Positions 12,201 through 23,890 are shown, numbered from the stretch's first letter. The stretch is 64,000 nucleotides of DNA from Epiperipatus broadwayi (GCA_028023455.1 JAQFVV010006700.1:250001-314000); one strand, 5' to 3'. A program made the numbers and translations. Notes: generated from the letters alone by a model not told the origin.

Positions 12201-12730
12201 AGACTTAATTCCATGTTTTATAGTATTAATAATCACGACAAATAATAGATGTATAATAGTGCAATTATTCATTAGACCGATTGTAAATAGTGTAAATAAA
12301 TTGTTGTTCATTTTATTTGTTATAATAAAAACTTTGTTAAATTTGTTTTTTCAAAATTTGTGTGTTCAGATTTTTCTTTCCCATTACAATGCATGACAAA
12401 CACAGAAAATTAGAATTAAACATAACATTTGCACAGAAATAAAATAAAGTATTATTTTAAGAATTCTAATATTTTCTTGGAATTGATTTATTTAAGAAAT
12501 TACATTTTAAATTATCTTTATGGTCATAAGTTGATTATTATAATAGTACATCGAATTATAAATGCTATCCATTGCCACACATATATTTTTCAGATTATAA
12601 GATGCTATCACATATTTATTACATTATTATATGAAAATAAAAGATTATATTGTATTATTTCCTTATTATTACTATGGCAAATAAAAATTATAGTGAAGAA
12701 AAGATATAAAATTAGATCATACAATGAAGA
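9246..12730. other. Long stretch without identified genes
   Basis: Small open frames at 9448-9687 and 11587-11802 have no recognised motif. The 11587 frame (starts MQVGIENPTEPND) has a less biased composition and could be an exon or pseudogene piece, but splice sites were not clear. A small island around 10210-10330 has more G/C than its surroundings. Nothing else stands out apart from the hairpin at 10072-10149. Confidence 0.4.
10072..10149. repeat. Short imperfect inverted repeat
   Basis: The arm TTAATAATCATTGTTCTGGA (10072-10091) pairs with 10127-10149, which carries four extra bases. The loop is about 35 bases. Function unknown. Confidence 0.6.
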
Positions 12731-12768
12731 ATATTATTATTATTATTTATTATTATTATTATTATTAC
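12731..12768. repeat. (TTA)n microsatellite
   Basis: Nearly pure ATT/TTA triplets; they produce the Tyr/Leu-rich end of a chance frame from 12429. Confidence 0.9.
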
Positions 12769-13595
12769 TTAGGTGTGGTAGAGTACGACATTAAATCCCT
12801 TATCATGCTTTACTACAGTAATTTTGATTAACTTAAAGTAGTTTTATGAACCTGAGAATTTATTTAACTAAATTATTATAGATAAAAGGATTAAGATTTA
12901 ATTATTAGTTTAATCTTAATGATTAGTTATTATTGAAGTTGTAAGAATGCTATAAATGTATTATTTAAGATAGTAATAGGGGGATAGTGTTCTTATGCCA
13001 TTGAGGTAGTATCCTGTGGGATATTGGCTCAATGTAGTCTTTTTTTGTCATCTGTATCTCACTTCCAAGTCTCATGATTTAATAAATATTTATTTATTTA
13101 TTTTATAAACTGAACCTTATCATTATTTTATTAATCTGAGCTAATAAAATATTTAATTCAATGCAGAATATTTTATTTAACAATTATTTGCATTTAAATG
13201 AATGTAATCGTTAACTGAGCTAGGCCCATTTTACTTAATATTATATTGCCTGGAAATGAGACTACACTTGCGCAGGTTAGACTATATTAATAATCATGAT
13301 GTTGCAGTTATTAACTTTTTAAATTTAGTATTATCAATCTGTGTAATCTAATCATTACTATTACATTTTGATAAATTATTTTCAAAATTTGACAATATTT
13401 TGAATCTAAATATCTTGATATTCTTAATCTTTAATCATCATGGAGATATTTAAATAATCTGCAAATCCAAAGCACAGTGATCACTGATAATCATTAGTCC
13501 TTTTTATAACTTTTTTTAAATATTTATGTACCTGCAAATGTAAACTGATTTTTAAACCCAACTAAATTTTTTGATTGGTATGAGTCCAAAGATTC

Positions 13596-13620
13596 TATAT
13601 ATATATATATATATATATAT
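13596..13620. repeat. (TA)n microsatellite
   Basis: Uninterrupted TA dinucleotides. Confidence 0.95.
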
Positions 13621-13689
13621 GAGCTAGAATGATCTTAGTAAAGATAGAAGATTCTTAGATCTGCAATTATTAATGTATGTATATTATCT

Positions 13690-13810
13690 TTTTTACATAT
13701 CATATTACAACCACATTCCAATCATCTGGTACATCTTTTTTATTTACATATTTGGTAAATATCTTTATCAACATTTCTTTGTTTTTTCACCTGCTTTTTT
13801 AAAGACATTA
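13690..13810 (-). pseudogene. RTE-type LINE fragment, start of the RT domain
   Basis: The minus strand reads KAGEKTKK, then IKIFTKYVNKKDVPDDWN. This matches the block just before the first RT motif in the RTE copies at 30.8 kb (KAGKEIETF... DIPADWKNA) and 17.6-19.0 kb (DVPEDWKNA). About 40 residues remain and the fragment ends at once after the DW block. It belongs to the same LINE family. Confidence 0.7.
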
Positions 13811-14949
13811 GTAATAAATCTATCATTATCTCACATCTTCATTTGAAATACTTAGCATTTCTGAAAATATTATTTATTAGCATATGAAATTTTATTTGAC
13901 AACATAAAGATTAATAAAATAACATAAATGAACCTATCAAGATTCCAACCAGAAAATAGATTCGCCAATGGCATTATTAAGCCCTTCAATTCTGACACTC
14001 TTAATGTAGATTTGGTAGTTATTAATTATGTGGTTCCTAGTTTGTTTGTGCATGTTTACATAAATTAATGGCTGGTATTTACTATTTATAAAAAGATGAG
14101 CAGAATGATTATGGTTTGTCTTTAGTCTCCACTTGCATCTAGGAAGATCAAATTCAGTTGGAACTATTGTTAGATGTGGGGGGAGGGAGGGGATTTGTTT
14201 GGAACATTATAAGAATTCTATTTTTATGTTATAATTTTTGATAGTAGATTCTTAGTTGAATATCTAAAAAAGGGATCTTGATTTGAGATGTGTCTTAGAT
14301 AGTGAAACTATATTTTAAATTACGAACAAGTTCAATCTTCCTAACAGCTTTTTATATATTTTCTTCTCTTCTGATATCAGGTGAAGCAATATGTGAAAGA
14401 TTAGGAATCCATTAAAAAGAGTAGACTTGAAAGTAACAGCAATTTTTCTCATGGAAATATTTGAGTATTCAGAAATTCAGTGTGAGAATAAAATAGAGCC
14501 ACAATATTTACCAACACATTGTGTTAATACTTAAGAAAGCTGCCCATAAAGTATTTGCATCATAATCTTAAGTAGTTCAAATTAGCTTTTCAAGTAGGTT
14601 GGTTACTTCTAGAAATTAATTCTGATTTAATCTTAGCTGAATGAGTGAAATAAGTTACACTATGATTCCAGGTTACTCTTAAATAATATAGGATAAAAAT
14701 TTCTGTCTTTTATTACAAATGACAATATTCAGAATACAAGATGATTTCCTGTTATTTAGATGAAAACTTAAATATATCTTCATTGAATCAGGAATAAGAC
14801 AGTCTTTTGAAAAAGATTTCCAATATTTCATATTGGTTATAGAGAGACTTTTCTATTTTAGAAAAGATCTCTTTTAAGAAAATTAAAGCAATACCATCCT
14901 GCATTCTGTTTGAGATCACTGATAAGAAAAGTAAACTCTGTAGATTTGA
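13811..14949. other. No confident feature
   Basis: Low-complexity A/T-rich DNA. The 14.7-14.95 kb part may hold more decayed RT from the adjacent LINE, but I could not align motifs. A purine-rich GGGGGGAGGGAGGGG-like run lies near 14177-14191. Confidence 0.4.
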
Positions 14950-16220
14950 CATCTAATATTTTGAATCTGCTGCAATTATTATTTAGTTTCATTTTCCTAT
15001 TAGATCATTTTTCCAAAAATGTGAGGTTAAATCCGTAAAGATCATATCAATTTTTACTTTATTTTGAATCTTTTTCAACATGAGTTGTTAAAGATAAACC
15101 TTGTTTACAACAGTTTTTTTCTAGTTTAACCCCAATCTGCTCTCTAAGTAGAGTACTCTTAACTATTGGCAAAATTTTTGTTAATATGATTCTTTTAAAA
15201 AGCTTGTAGGAACACATATGATGATATTGAGTGATAATTTTTTTATCATTGTTAGGTTTGTTTGGTTTTAAAACTGCCATAACTTTGTTTAAGCAAAGTT
15301 TTGGAATTGTTTCTGTATATATAATGTTGCTGAATAATTTTGCCAACAATTCTAATTTTTTTAAAAATTCTGGAAGTATGCCATCTTCTCCCAGAATCTT
15401 TTCTAATTTAAGACAATCAAGAGCAAATTCAAGTTCATGAACATTCGGATTGGTATTAGTGGGAATTTTGCGAAAGAGATTTTTGCAATTTTGTTTTAAT
15501 AGTGCTTTATTTCATTCTATCAATCTTGAGTTTAGAAGTTTGGTATATAAAACTGGTAACTTTATTAGCAGTAATAAAAGTAATTCTTTTAGAAGTACTT
15601 TTACATCCACCAAGTTTTCATAAAGGTGACCAATCTTATGACTGGATCTTGTAAAATTTTGCTTCTATGTGGCCTCTCTCTTTGCTTTTCTGGCATTATC
15701 CAATGATTTTTAGGTTAGTCACAAATTTCTGGATCATTGGTAGACTAAAATTATCTATAAAAATCACAACTAGTTTTGTTCCAGTCTATAATAAATTGCT
15801 TTTGAAATTTCCAAAGGATGGATCCTCTGAAACTGTAGTTATGAGTTTATTAAATCTATTGTAACAAGAGGGAACTGGAGAGATTCTATTAATATTTTTT
15901 TCAAGATATTTATCAACACCAATTAAACTTTTCTTAATATTCTTCTCAGGATTCCAAGAGTGTTTAGATGTGGTTTATATTGGCTATAAAGGAAATGATC
16001 CAACATCAGTAGTTCAGGTGAATAATGGTGAACAACTTTTAATCATAAACATAAATCAGAAGTTATTTCTGTTCACCATCTGCCTTAATCAAATGTTTTT
16101 TCTTGTTTAGCATCATAAGGTATGTGCATGTTTTTTTTAATTCATCCATTCTAAATTTTGACACCTACTTGATTCTTCTTTACATCCACAAAAACTACTA
16201 TGAGAATTGAAATCCCCTAT
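14950..16220 (-). pseudogene. APE-type LINE ORF2: end of endonuclease, linker and N-terminal RT, decayed
   Basis: The minus strand, read from 16220 down, first gives VFIGDFNSHS, the GDFNSH block of a LINE endonuclease. Next is the endonuclease-RT linker with recognisable phrases: DKYLEKNINRISPVPSCYNR near 15.9 kb and KLGGCK near 15.6 kb. A clean 96-residue frame at 15349-15059 covers the first RT motifs (KVMAVLKPNKPNNDKK, then YKLFKRIILTKI, REQIGV, LTTHVEK). After its end, IFTDLTSHFWKN at about 15.0 kb resembles RT motif A. The catalytic RT box is missing, so the copy is 3'-truncated as well as frameshifted. The family differs from the RTE copies nearby and the clade was not assigned. Confidence 0.7.
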
Positions 16221-16919
16221 AAATACAGAAAGTGCAGGAAGATTTGAAAGAAAATGTTGCAATTACAGTATTGTATTTTTTATTATGAAATAGTTCTATA
16301 TTTCCAATATCATCCTTTTTTTTAGTAATCAAACCATTTATTTTTTATTGTTGATCAAACAACTTTAATTTGAGCATCATGATGCTATTTTATGTTATTG
16401 AGACTTTTGTTTCTATAATTTTCTTTGCCATTTTACAATTATATTACCTTGTAACATCATTTAATTTATTGAAATACTGCTTTTTCGGTTTGGGTATTTA
16501 TATAGCTGACTTTAGTAGAGTATCAGTTATCTTCTTATTCAATTCACCTATTTTTAAGCTGTCATTGAATTCAGTTAATATTTTTAAATGATTTGCAAAT
16601 TTTGAAGATTAGTAAATTAACTGTTTATATTGTTTTTCTTAATAGTTTTTGTTTTTCCAGCTTTGCATTAACACATATCTTATATTTTACTTCCTGTATA
16701 AAATCTATTATGTACATAAAAATCTTAAAATAGATATTTTCTGTTAATCAAAATAATCCATCATCTATTGTTTTTTTATTTCAATATTTCCATGTTCATT
16801 TCCACATTGCATTTTTCTCAAAAAAAGAAGAAAAAAATCATAATATACATATTTTTTTCCCCACTAGCAAATTCCACAAGTTTATTTTCTCTCATTTTGG
16901 TCTCTATTTACAAATTTAC
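16221..16919. other. Probably the older 5' endonuclease part of the same LINE; no motif seen
   Basis: No clear motif on either strand. By position it would encode the first two thirds of the endonuclease belonging to the GDFNSH block at 16.2 kb, but stops are frequent. Confidence 0.3.
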
Positions 16920-17120
16920 TCACTGTAATTTCATCATTTGCAATTGTTTTGAATTTTAGAAATTATATTATCATGTTTAATATGATTAAAAGCATTCTGA
17001 ACGTTTAAATAAAAATCTTCTATTTTATCTGTATGAGAATTATTGGGGCATAAATCTGAATTATTTGCCTTTGGTATTTTCCATTAAGTCCACTTTTCGA
17101 ATTAAATGTCTTTTAATTTT
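16920..17120 (-). pseudogene. RTE-type LINE endonuclease fragment
   Basis: In one frame the minus strand reads IIQIYAP. In the next it reads NNSHTDKIEDFYLNVQNA, then FNHIKHDNII. This is the RTE endonuclease block (IQVYAP, then S-H-[ST]-D, then the acidic FY helix) with one frameshift. The following GDFN block is lost. It may be the upstream part of the same RTE family as 17.6-19.0 kb, but the two pieces are not contiguous. Confidence 0.6.
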
Positions 17121-17624
17121 CCAATTTCATAAACTCTAACATTATTTCACTTAATGAAATCTTCCTTCACTTGAAACTGAACTATAGTGGGAAAGTATCA
17201 TTGAATGATAATCTAGTCTTTAATTAGGAGATTCTTAGCATTCAGTCACAAAATACTCCTTTGGATAACGAGGGCCATAAATTAGTTTTCTATCATGATA
17301 CTAAATACAAAAAGGAAAGATCATTTACATGTGTATCCACACATTTATTTTTTCTCTAATCAATTGATATTTTATTTAAGATGTATCAGTTATCTGAGAA
17401 AAGAGATTATAGTGTTTCTTGGTCTAAAAGCCACTAAGATCATCATGCTGGGCAGGTGTATTTGGTGAGCAGTCCATCCTTGTTTATTTACTATAAAAAT
17501 AATCAGATTGAGCTACTTGTATGAAGAGATTCATGTATCTAAAAGTATTTGCTAAACCAATCCTGATTATTTTTAAAAAAAAGATTGTGCTTTTTATTGA
17601 TCTTTTATGTTCCCAAAACATTGC

Positions 17625-18979
17625 ATCATCATCAACCATTATCAATCCACTGCAGGATGAAGGTCTCTCCAAGTTTAATCCATATTCTCCGATCTTTAGC
17701 TTCTCTTCTCCACAACATCCCTGCACATTTTCTTATTTCATCCATCCATTTCACATGTGGCCTCTTTCTGGGTCTTTTACAATCTCTTGGAATCCAGTTT
17801 AAAATTTCAATTGTCCATCTATTATCATCTCTTCTAGCAATATGTCCATCCCAACTCCATTTCAATCTTTTAATTTTTTTCAATAAGGTCAGTAACACCT
17901 GTTTGTTGTCTTACCCATACATTGCGTTTTCGGTCTCTTCTTGTTACTCCCAACATACATCTCTCCATACTCCTTTGAGTGGTCTGAAGTCTCTGTATTG
18001 CTCTTCTATTAAGTGTCCAAGTCTCAGATCCATAAGTAAGAACTGGTAAAACACATTTGTTAAAAACCATCCTTTTCAAACACATAGGCATATTTTCTTT
18101 TAGTATCAAGTTATTTCTACCAAAAGCACTCCAACCAAGTTTAATTCTATGATTAATTTCCTCCATTATGTTTCCATCTATATTAATAATCTGACCAAGA
18201 TATTTGTAACTGTGAACTTCTTCTAATTCTTCATAATCAATCTTTATTTTCATATTTTGAGCAAATCGATTAAACATTACTTTAGTCTTTTTAACATTTA
18301 TCTTTAGTCCTACTTTTCTACTTTCATCTGCTAATTCCTGCAACATTTCCTGCAGCTCTGAAGCATTATTTGCAAAAACAACTACATCATCTGCGAAATC
18401 TAAATGACTTAAATACTCTCCATTTACTTTCACTCCTTTAGTTTCCCATTTTAATCCACAAAATACTTCTTGCAGCACTGCTGTAAAGAGTTTTGGAGAT
18501 ATGGAGTCACCTTGTCTTACACCTTTCTCAATGTTGATTTTTCCAGTATCATTATGTAATCTAATTGTTGCTGTTGCATTTTTATAAATATTCTTTAAAA
18601 TATGACAATATCCTGGATCTATACCTTGATGATCCAATGCTTTAATCACTGAAGAAATGTGTATAGAATCGAATGCCTTTTCATAATCTACAAATCCAAA
18701 ACATAATGACAATTCATATTCGTTTGTCCTTTCTATGACTTCTCTCAATACCTGGATATGATCTATTGTACTAAAACCACTTTTAAATCCAGCTTGTTCT
18801 CTTGGTTGGTGGAAATCCAAAGTTCTCTGTAGACGAGTTGTAATTATCTTGGTAAAAATTTTATATAAAACTGATAAAAGGCTGTAATTTCTAATATCTT
18901 CTTTATCACCTTTTTTAAATATTAATATTATTATTGCATTCTTCCAATCTTCCGGTACATCTTTATCATTTATACAAAG
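17625..18979 (-). mobile_element. RTE-type LINE copy, 5'-truncated, with 9-bp target duplication
   Basis: The 1355-bp insertion is bounded by AAACATTGC at 17616-17624 and again at 18980-18988, a perfect 9-bp target duplication. The 3' end (left, minus strand) is a short GATGATGAT repeat only seven bases after the stop codon, as usual for RTE elements. The 5' end is cut within the RT. The apparent initiator ATG lies in the flanking duplication, so it is host sequence. Confidence 0.88.
17632..18979 (-). pseudogene. RTE-type reverse transcriptase, truncated and frameshifted once
   Basis: From 18979 the frame reads KDVPEDWKNAI and runs about 370 residues. RT motifs are in order: REQAGFKSG, FVDYEKAFDSIH (motif A Asp), GVRQGDSISPKLF (motif B), HLDFADDVVVFAN (catalytic FADD, intact) and KTKVMFN. 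A thumb region follows, with YGSETWTLNRRAIQRL. At the A7 run at 17874-17880 the frame slips by one and stops at 17870. The next frame carries the usual RTE C-terminus (HIARRDDNRW, RDCKRPRKRPHVKW) and stops at 17632. Only one frameshift and no internal stop suggest a fairly young insertion. The missing 5' part (ORF1, endonuclease, RT start) means it could never move by itself. Confidence 0.9.
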
Positions 18980-18988
18980 AAACATTGC

Positions 18989-21079
18989 ATATGGTCAGTG
19001 AAAATGTAGGAAGGATCAAACCAAAATGAAAACAATTAATGCTAATCAATAATATAGCCTTGAATCACCTAATAATGTGCCTACAACGACCTATAGACTT
19101 ACTAATGTATTTTTAGTATTATAATAAAAAGTTTTTAATTAAAAATATTTTATTTTACTACAATATGAAAGATTAATTTTATATCTTAAAAAGTATTTGC
19201 ATCTAGAATATCTATGGTGATTATAAAATACGAAATCTTAAATTTTAGTATATGTTGTCATAATCATTTACATAGTTCTGAAACAGTTTGAAAACAAATT
19301 GTTATTCGATTGCAGCTTAGCCTGTTATTTCTGATACTCAGATGTCACGTGACCTCCACAGTCATCTGTGTGTGTTTGTTTGATATTAGCAATATAAATA
19401 ACGTTTCATTTATATCATCTATCATTTAAATAATGCCAAGTAATTTAAGACAGTGGCAGAATGATAGGTTCGAAAGCTAAAACTTCCAAGATTGAAGTTC
19501 TCAACCTATTCTGGGTGTGTGTTTGCTTGCTGCAATTATTATAAGAATCTTTTTTTCCATACAGATTATACCTTGCATCATCTAGATAATACTGTTGCAC
19601 TTTAGCATATTGACAAATTGGTTTACTTGAAACCTAAACTCACTCTGAAACTCTTCTAGTACTTAAAATCATATTATCAACCATTCAACTAATTTATTTT
19701 CATAAAAAAAAAAATCATTAAGTTTGTCATGTATATTGTGTACAATAAATATTGACATAATCATGTAAATAAAATTGCTCAATACAACTTAACACAACGA
19801 TGGAGGAATGAACTCTAGTATTAAAGATTACTGGATTAAAGGTCAATGTATCACTTCCGATGCTCAAATATTACATCTTTCTGAGCAACTAACTATTCGA
19901 TAATCCACCCATCTCCCTCGTAAAATAAGAAATGGTAAATATATTATGTATGTGTTGGAATAACAACTATTTTTAAAATATATTATTAAAGTACAAAATT
20001 TAAATTTAATTAACCATTTCAAGAAGACAAACCATTAAAAAAAAAAAATGGAAAAACATTTTTTTCTCTTATATCTAATAAAAATATTTTTTCCAAAAAT
20101 ATTTTTCTTTATCTAAATTATGTGATATTGTTTTTGAAAAAATTCTTAATAAGTTATTTTATATAAATTTAACAGACTTGTATATCAATCTCTGTTGATG
20201 TTTACATCAATTAAGAATGTCTAATATTTACTGCTGAAGATACCGATTAATCATTTATCACAAACATATGTTATAAATATTTCACATAATTCTGGTTGTT
20301 AAATTACTGAGGGAATATTTAGCTACAACAGCGGTTGCTGATGAGAAATGACATCAGTTCTCATTATTAAATAAGAAATGCAGATAAAACAATCCCGATT
20401 GTTATCGTCTATTTTAAACATTTTTTGAAAAATATCTGAACAAAATTAAGTAAAAAACAAACAAACCAAACACTCTATGCAAATAGGATTCATATTTTAA
20501 AGTTAAGATTATTGTGTGAAATGTATGTAATAGTATAGGAAGTATTAAATAAAACATAGCTTTTTTATATATACTGATTTCTTGTGAAACCGGCACTCTT
20601 CAAGTGGACTAGATCATAATCTCTTACACATGTCTTCATTACTTATTTGTTCAGTATTTATTAATACAATATTATTACAATATGATTTATATGTGCTAAA
20701 TTCTAATGCGTTTACAACTTTTGATAACCATCCACTTCAAATAAATGCATTTACAATTATTAATAATAATTTATTAGGCTAGAGATTAGCATTCCTAGAC
20801 TATTAATTGAGATTTCAAATTGATATCTGAATTAGAAATGATGATCTTTATCCAAATAAATGATTAATAATGATGATTAATATATTTCTCTAAAGTGGAT
20901 GGTGTTAATGATATGTGTGCAAAAACTTTGATATTTATAATCAAATTACAGTAAAAATATAACTATGTGAAAGGTAAAGATTTTGATGACATATTAGTAT
21001 CTAATTTTAAAACTGATAATCAAAATGTTGTGACTAAGCTCAGCCAAAACATAAAAACAAGGAATAAAAAAGATATATT
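18989..21079. other. Long stretch without identified genes
   Basis: A/T-rich, no family motif. The part at 19330-19375 (GATGTCACGTGACCTCC) is a local G/C rise. CTGATGAGAAA at 20338 resembles half of a hammerhead core but folds as a plain GAGAA/TTCTC hairpin and lacks the second core strand. Confidence 0.5.
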
Positions 21080-21249
21080 TGTCTGAAGGTTTGTGATGAC
21101 GGTATATTATTAGATGTGATATATTGGACTATTTCCATCATCTATGAGTGAATGTTAAATGTATAGAAAATTTTAAACTTCATTTAAATTTTCCAAATAC
21201 AAACAACTGTTAGTAATAACATACAAATAGACAACACAGGTTAGTAATT

Positions 21250-21306
21250 ACACAATGTTTCTAGTACTAGCATTCTCCACTCTTCTTCAAGTGTTGCTGA
21301 CCTATA
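21250..21306 (-). ncRNA. Hammerhead-like motif, P2 left arm
   Basis: The minus strand reads AACACTTGAAGAAGAG, a stem II region, then GAAACATTGTGTA. The end fits a minimal stem III (ACA/TGT, loop TTG) with GUA as cleavage triplet. Flanking TAGG / CCTG can form stem I. The first core strand is one change from CUGAAGA. As in all copies here an extra A separates the core from stem II. Confidence 0.5.
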
Positions 21307-21330
21307 TGCACAGTGACAATATTCGCTTAG

Positions 21331-21411
21331 AAATTGAACTCAACGCCTTTAGATTCTTGAATATCAAATTTAAGGCAAACACTTTACCAACTGAGCTATT
21401 CTGTCCAAGGC
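21331..21411 (-). other. tRNA-like block in the P2 3' region
   Basis: The minus strand has TAGCTCAGTTGGTAAAG (D-arm, box A) and about 45 bases later GAGTTCAATTTC (T-arm, box B), with an anticodon-arm-sized segment between. Stems are imperfect and the acceptor ends do not pair well, so it is not a functional tRNA gene. It lies between the endonuclease stop and the hammerhead-like motif. Confidence 0.6.
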
Positions 21412-21512
21412 AACATATAGTAGAAATTTGATATATTTATATATGAGGATTGATTCAAATCCTCTGAGTCCTTCAATTTTTTTTTTATGAGCAAGGCTAA
21501 TTACTTTTTTTA

Positions 21513-22185
21513 TCATTGTTTAATATTTTTCCTAAGAGCAAGATTAATTAGAGGCTTCCATACATTGTATATTGCCACACTGGGTTGACTTATATGATTA
21601 TTTACTATTGTCATATGAGCAGCTTCCTTGAATTTTCTTCTATGCATTTTTTCCTCTTTATCCAATATCTTTGTATTTTCCCAATTATACTTATGGTCAT
21701 TAATATGTACATGATCTGCTACAGTAGACACATCTGTTTTTTCTCTTTTAATCATTAGTTTGTGTTCTTTCAATTGCTGTTCAACAGGGCAACAAGTCTT
21801 ACCAATGTACTTTCTTCCGCATTCACATGGTATTTTGTAGATGCAGTTTTTGTTCTTCAGCATTTCCAGTTTAGGCTTAGTAGAAGTAAAAATACCTCAA
21901 AGTGTGGTATAGCTTTGGAAAGCTGTTTGACTGCAGATTTTCTTTAATTTGTCTGCCATTTCTGGTATGTATGGATACACTACCATTCCAATAATTATTT
22001 TCTTTTTTGATGTCTCTTTGTGTTATCTGTTGAAGTTTTTCTTGATGACCACTGATGGATAACCATTCTTCATAAGCATTTGTTCTATGTGAATCTTTTC
22101 TTTTTCCAAATCATTAAATTTCTGAACAAACCTACTTTGCTTTGTTCCATAATGATAGTACAATTCCATGTTTAGTGTTTCTCAT
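21513..22185 (-). pseudogene. Penelope-like polyprotein C-terminus with GIY-YIG endonuclease, minus copy
   Basis: The 116-residue frame at 21863-21513 is open and carries the nuclease core: NCIYKIPCEC (GIY-like strand), RKYIGKT (YIG strand), a Cys-rich insert (CCP) and QQLKEHK, then DHVHINDHKYNW and the conserved tail VWKPLINLALRK. Upstream on the same strand (21864-22185) is the RT-endonuclease linker, recognisable but broken by stops (KEKIHIEQMLMKNGYPS). The RT core is missing because the arm ends at the inversion junction. The enzyme would nick target DNA for Penelope-type reverse transcription. The open nuclease frame may be chance survival. Confidence 0.82.
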
Positions 22186-22189
22186 ATGA

Positions 22190-22603
22190 TTGGATGTATA
22201 TGCCAAGTACTTAGCATTCTTGGATGTTCTTGTGACAAGGCTCCCTCAGGGAAAAATAAAAACAACAGTGTATAGGAAACCAACACACACTGGCAAGTAC
22301 TTGGCATATATATCCAATCATATGAAAAGCACTAAACATGGAATTGTACTATCACCATGGAACAGAACAAAGGAGGTTTATTCAAAAACCAGTAATTTAG
22401 AAAAAGAAAAAATTCACATAGAACAAATGCTTATGAAGAATGGTTATCCATCAGTGATCATCAAGAAAACCTTCAACAGACAACACAAAGAGACACCAAA
22501 ACAGAAAACAATTATTGGTATGGTAGTATATCAATACATACCAGGAATGGCAGACAAATTAAAGAAAATCTGCAATCAATATAACATTAGGACAGCTTTT
22601 TAA
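22190..22603 (+). pseudogene. Penelope-like polyprotein, RT C-terminus and linker, plus copy
   Basis: The 137-residue frame begins within RT motif D/E: FLDVLVTRLPQGKIKTTVY, then RKPTHTGKYLAYISNH, diagnostic of Penelope-type RTs. The thumb/linker follows (LEKEKIHIEQMLMKNGYPS). It stops at 22603. The catalytic YxDD lies upstream and is absent, so the frame is 5'-truncated at the junction and its first Met is not a true start. The endonuclease continues from 22640 in broken form. The linker is nearly the same as in the opposite-strand copy, which shows both arms came from one element. Confidence 0.85.
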
Positions 22604-22639
22604 TGCCATACTACACTTTGAGGAATTCTTATTTCTACT

Positions 22640-23001
22640 AAGCCTAAACTGGAAATGTTGAAGAACAAAAAACTGCATCTATGAAATACCATGTGAATGT
22701 GGAAGGAAGTACATTAGTAAGACCTGTTGCCCTGTTGAACACTGATTGAAAGAACACAAACTAATGGTTAAAAGAGGAAAAACAGATGTGTCTATTATAG
22801 CAGATCATATATGTACTAATGACCATATGTTTAATTGGAAAAATGCAAAGATATTGGATAAAGAGAAAACATGCATAGAAGAAAATTCAAGGAAGCTGCT
22901 CATATGACAATTGTAAATAATCTTATAAGTCAACTGAGTGTGGCAATACACAATGTATGGAAGCCTCTAATTAATCTTGCTCTTAGGAAAATTATTAAAT
23001 A
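22640..23001 (+). pseudogene. Decayed GIY-YIG endonuclease, plus copy
   Basis: Aligned with the minus copy this part gives the same nuclease, but with frameshifts and stops (the GIY strand is hit around 22670-22690, the second Cys block around 22740). The tail LINLALRK near 22965-22990 is still readable. Confidence 0.75.
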
Positions 23002-23175
23002 ATAATAAAAAATAAAAAAAAACTAATTAGCCTTGCTCATAAAAAAAATTGAAGGACTCAGGAGGATTTGAACCAACCTCATATATAAATATATCAAATT
23101 TCTACTACATGTTGCCTTTGACAGAATAGATGCGAGTTCAATTTCTAAGCAAATATTGTCACCGTGTGTATAGGT

Positions 23176-23222
23176 CAGCAACATCTGAAGAAGAGTAGAG
23201 AATAATACTATTTGAAACATTG
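23176..23222 (+). ncRNA. Hammerhead-like motif, P2 right arm
   Basis: Here the first core strand is intact: CATCTGAAGA (CUGANGA at 23185-23191), then the stem II segment and GAAACATTGTGTA. Stem II is weaker than at 52.6 kb. The tRNA-like block just upstream has lost about 60 bases in this arm. Confidence 0.5.
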
Positions 23223-23734
23223 TGTAATTACTAACATGTGCTGTCTATTTGTGGGTTATTACTAACAATTGTTTGTATTTGGAAAGTTTAAATTAAGTTT
23301 AAAATTTTCTATACATTCAACATTCACTCATAGATGATGAAAATAGTCTAGCATACCACATCTAATGAAAAAGATGGATTGAAAAAACAAATATACACAC
23401 TAAATCCTATTGTTAACTGAAAAGAAATAAAGTATATAAGTATAACTACCAATCACAAGAACAGGTCTCAGTCTCTTTATCTGATTTTGCATTGTTGTTC
23501 AGGGATGAAAAATATTTGCAATAACCTGACATATACATAATTATGGGAATCATATTAACTGCAAAGCAATCACCATAGGCTCATATGTTATCATAAATCT
23601 GGCCATGAGTAATACAAAGATATATTTGTAAACTAACTATTCAAATAGAATCAAGTAGTACTTATTTCATTATTGGTTAAACCCTATAATAATACTTATC
23701 ACTTACAATCAAAGTTTATAATAGTATAAATTGC

Positions 23735-23890
23735 CCTGCATAGTTTAATGCATTGATAGAATATTGAATTCTAAAAGCTAAAAATTCACAGAACTCTGCT
23801 CATTTCTATCATTTTCAGTATTCGAAGATCTTATGACCTTCTGAATGAACACCATTTGATTATTAGTGCAAGTTATCAAATGTGAATTGT
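23735..23890 (+). repeat. Possible SINE copy, diverged
   Basis: GCATAGTTTAATGCATTGATAGAATAT and the following phrases resemble the SINE at 58750-58895, and the segment ends CCATTTGATTATTAG. Divergence is high. Confidence 0.35.

Larger units (their letters stand above)
21080..23367. mobile_element. Penelope-like element, family P2, head-to-head inverted pair
   Basis: Two partial copies of one element face away from a centre near 22.2-22.3 kb. The minus copy runs 22185 to about 21080; the plus copy runs about 22190 to 23367. They match as inverted arms (21110-22185 against 22328-23367). The plus copy has about 140 extra 5' bases. Each arm reads: end of RT, linker, GIY-YIG endonuclease, about 130 bases, a tRNA-like block, a hammerhead-like motif, then a 3' tail ending (left arm) in CATCACAAACCTTCAG. 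The same 3' modules recur at 52.1-52.8 kb. Inverted and tandem partial copies are typical of Penelope-like insertions. Confidence 0.85.

Noticed and set aside
12429-12794. 121-residue frame
   Set aside because: Its content follows A/T-rich composition and a (TTA)n run; no motif and no plausible splice or promoter context.
17585-18049. 154-residue plus-strand frame
   Set aside because: It is the antisense shadow of the RTE reverse transcriptase C-terminus.
20338-20370. CTGATGAGAAA as a hammerhead ribozyme
   Set aside because: It forms a simple GAGAA/TTCTC hairpin and no GAAAC strand follows in the right place.
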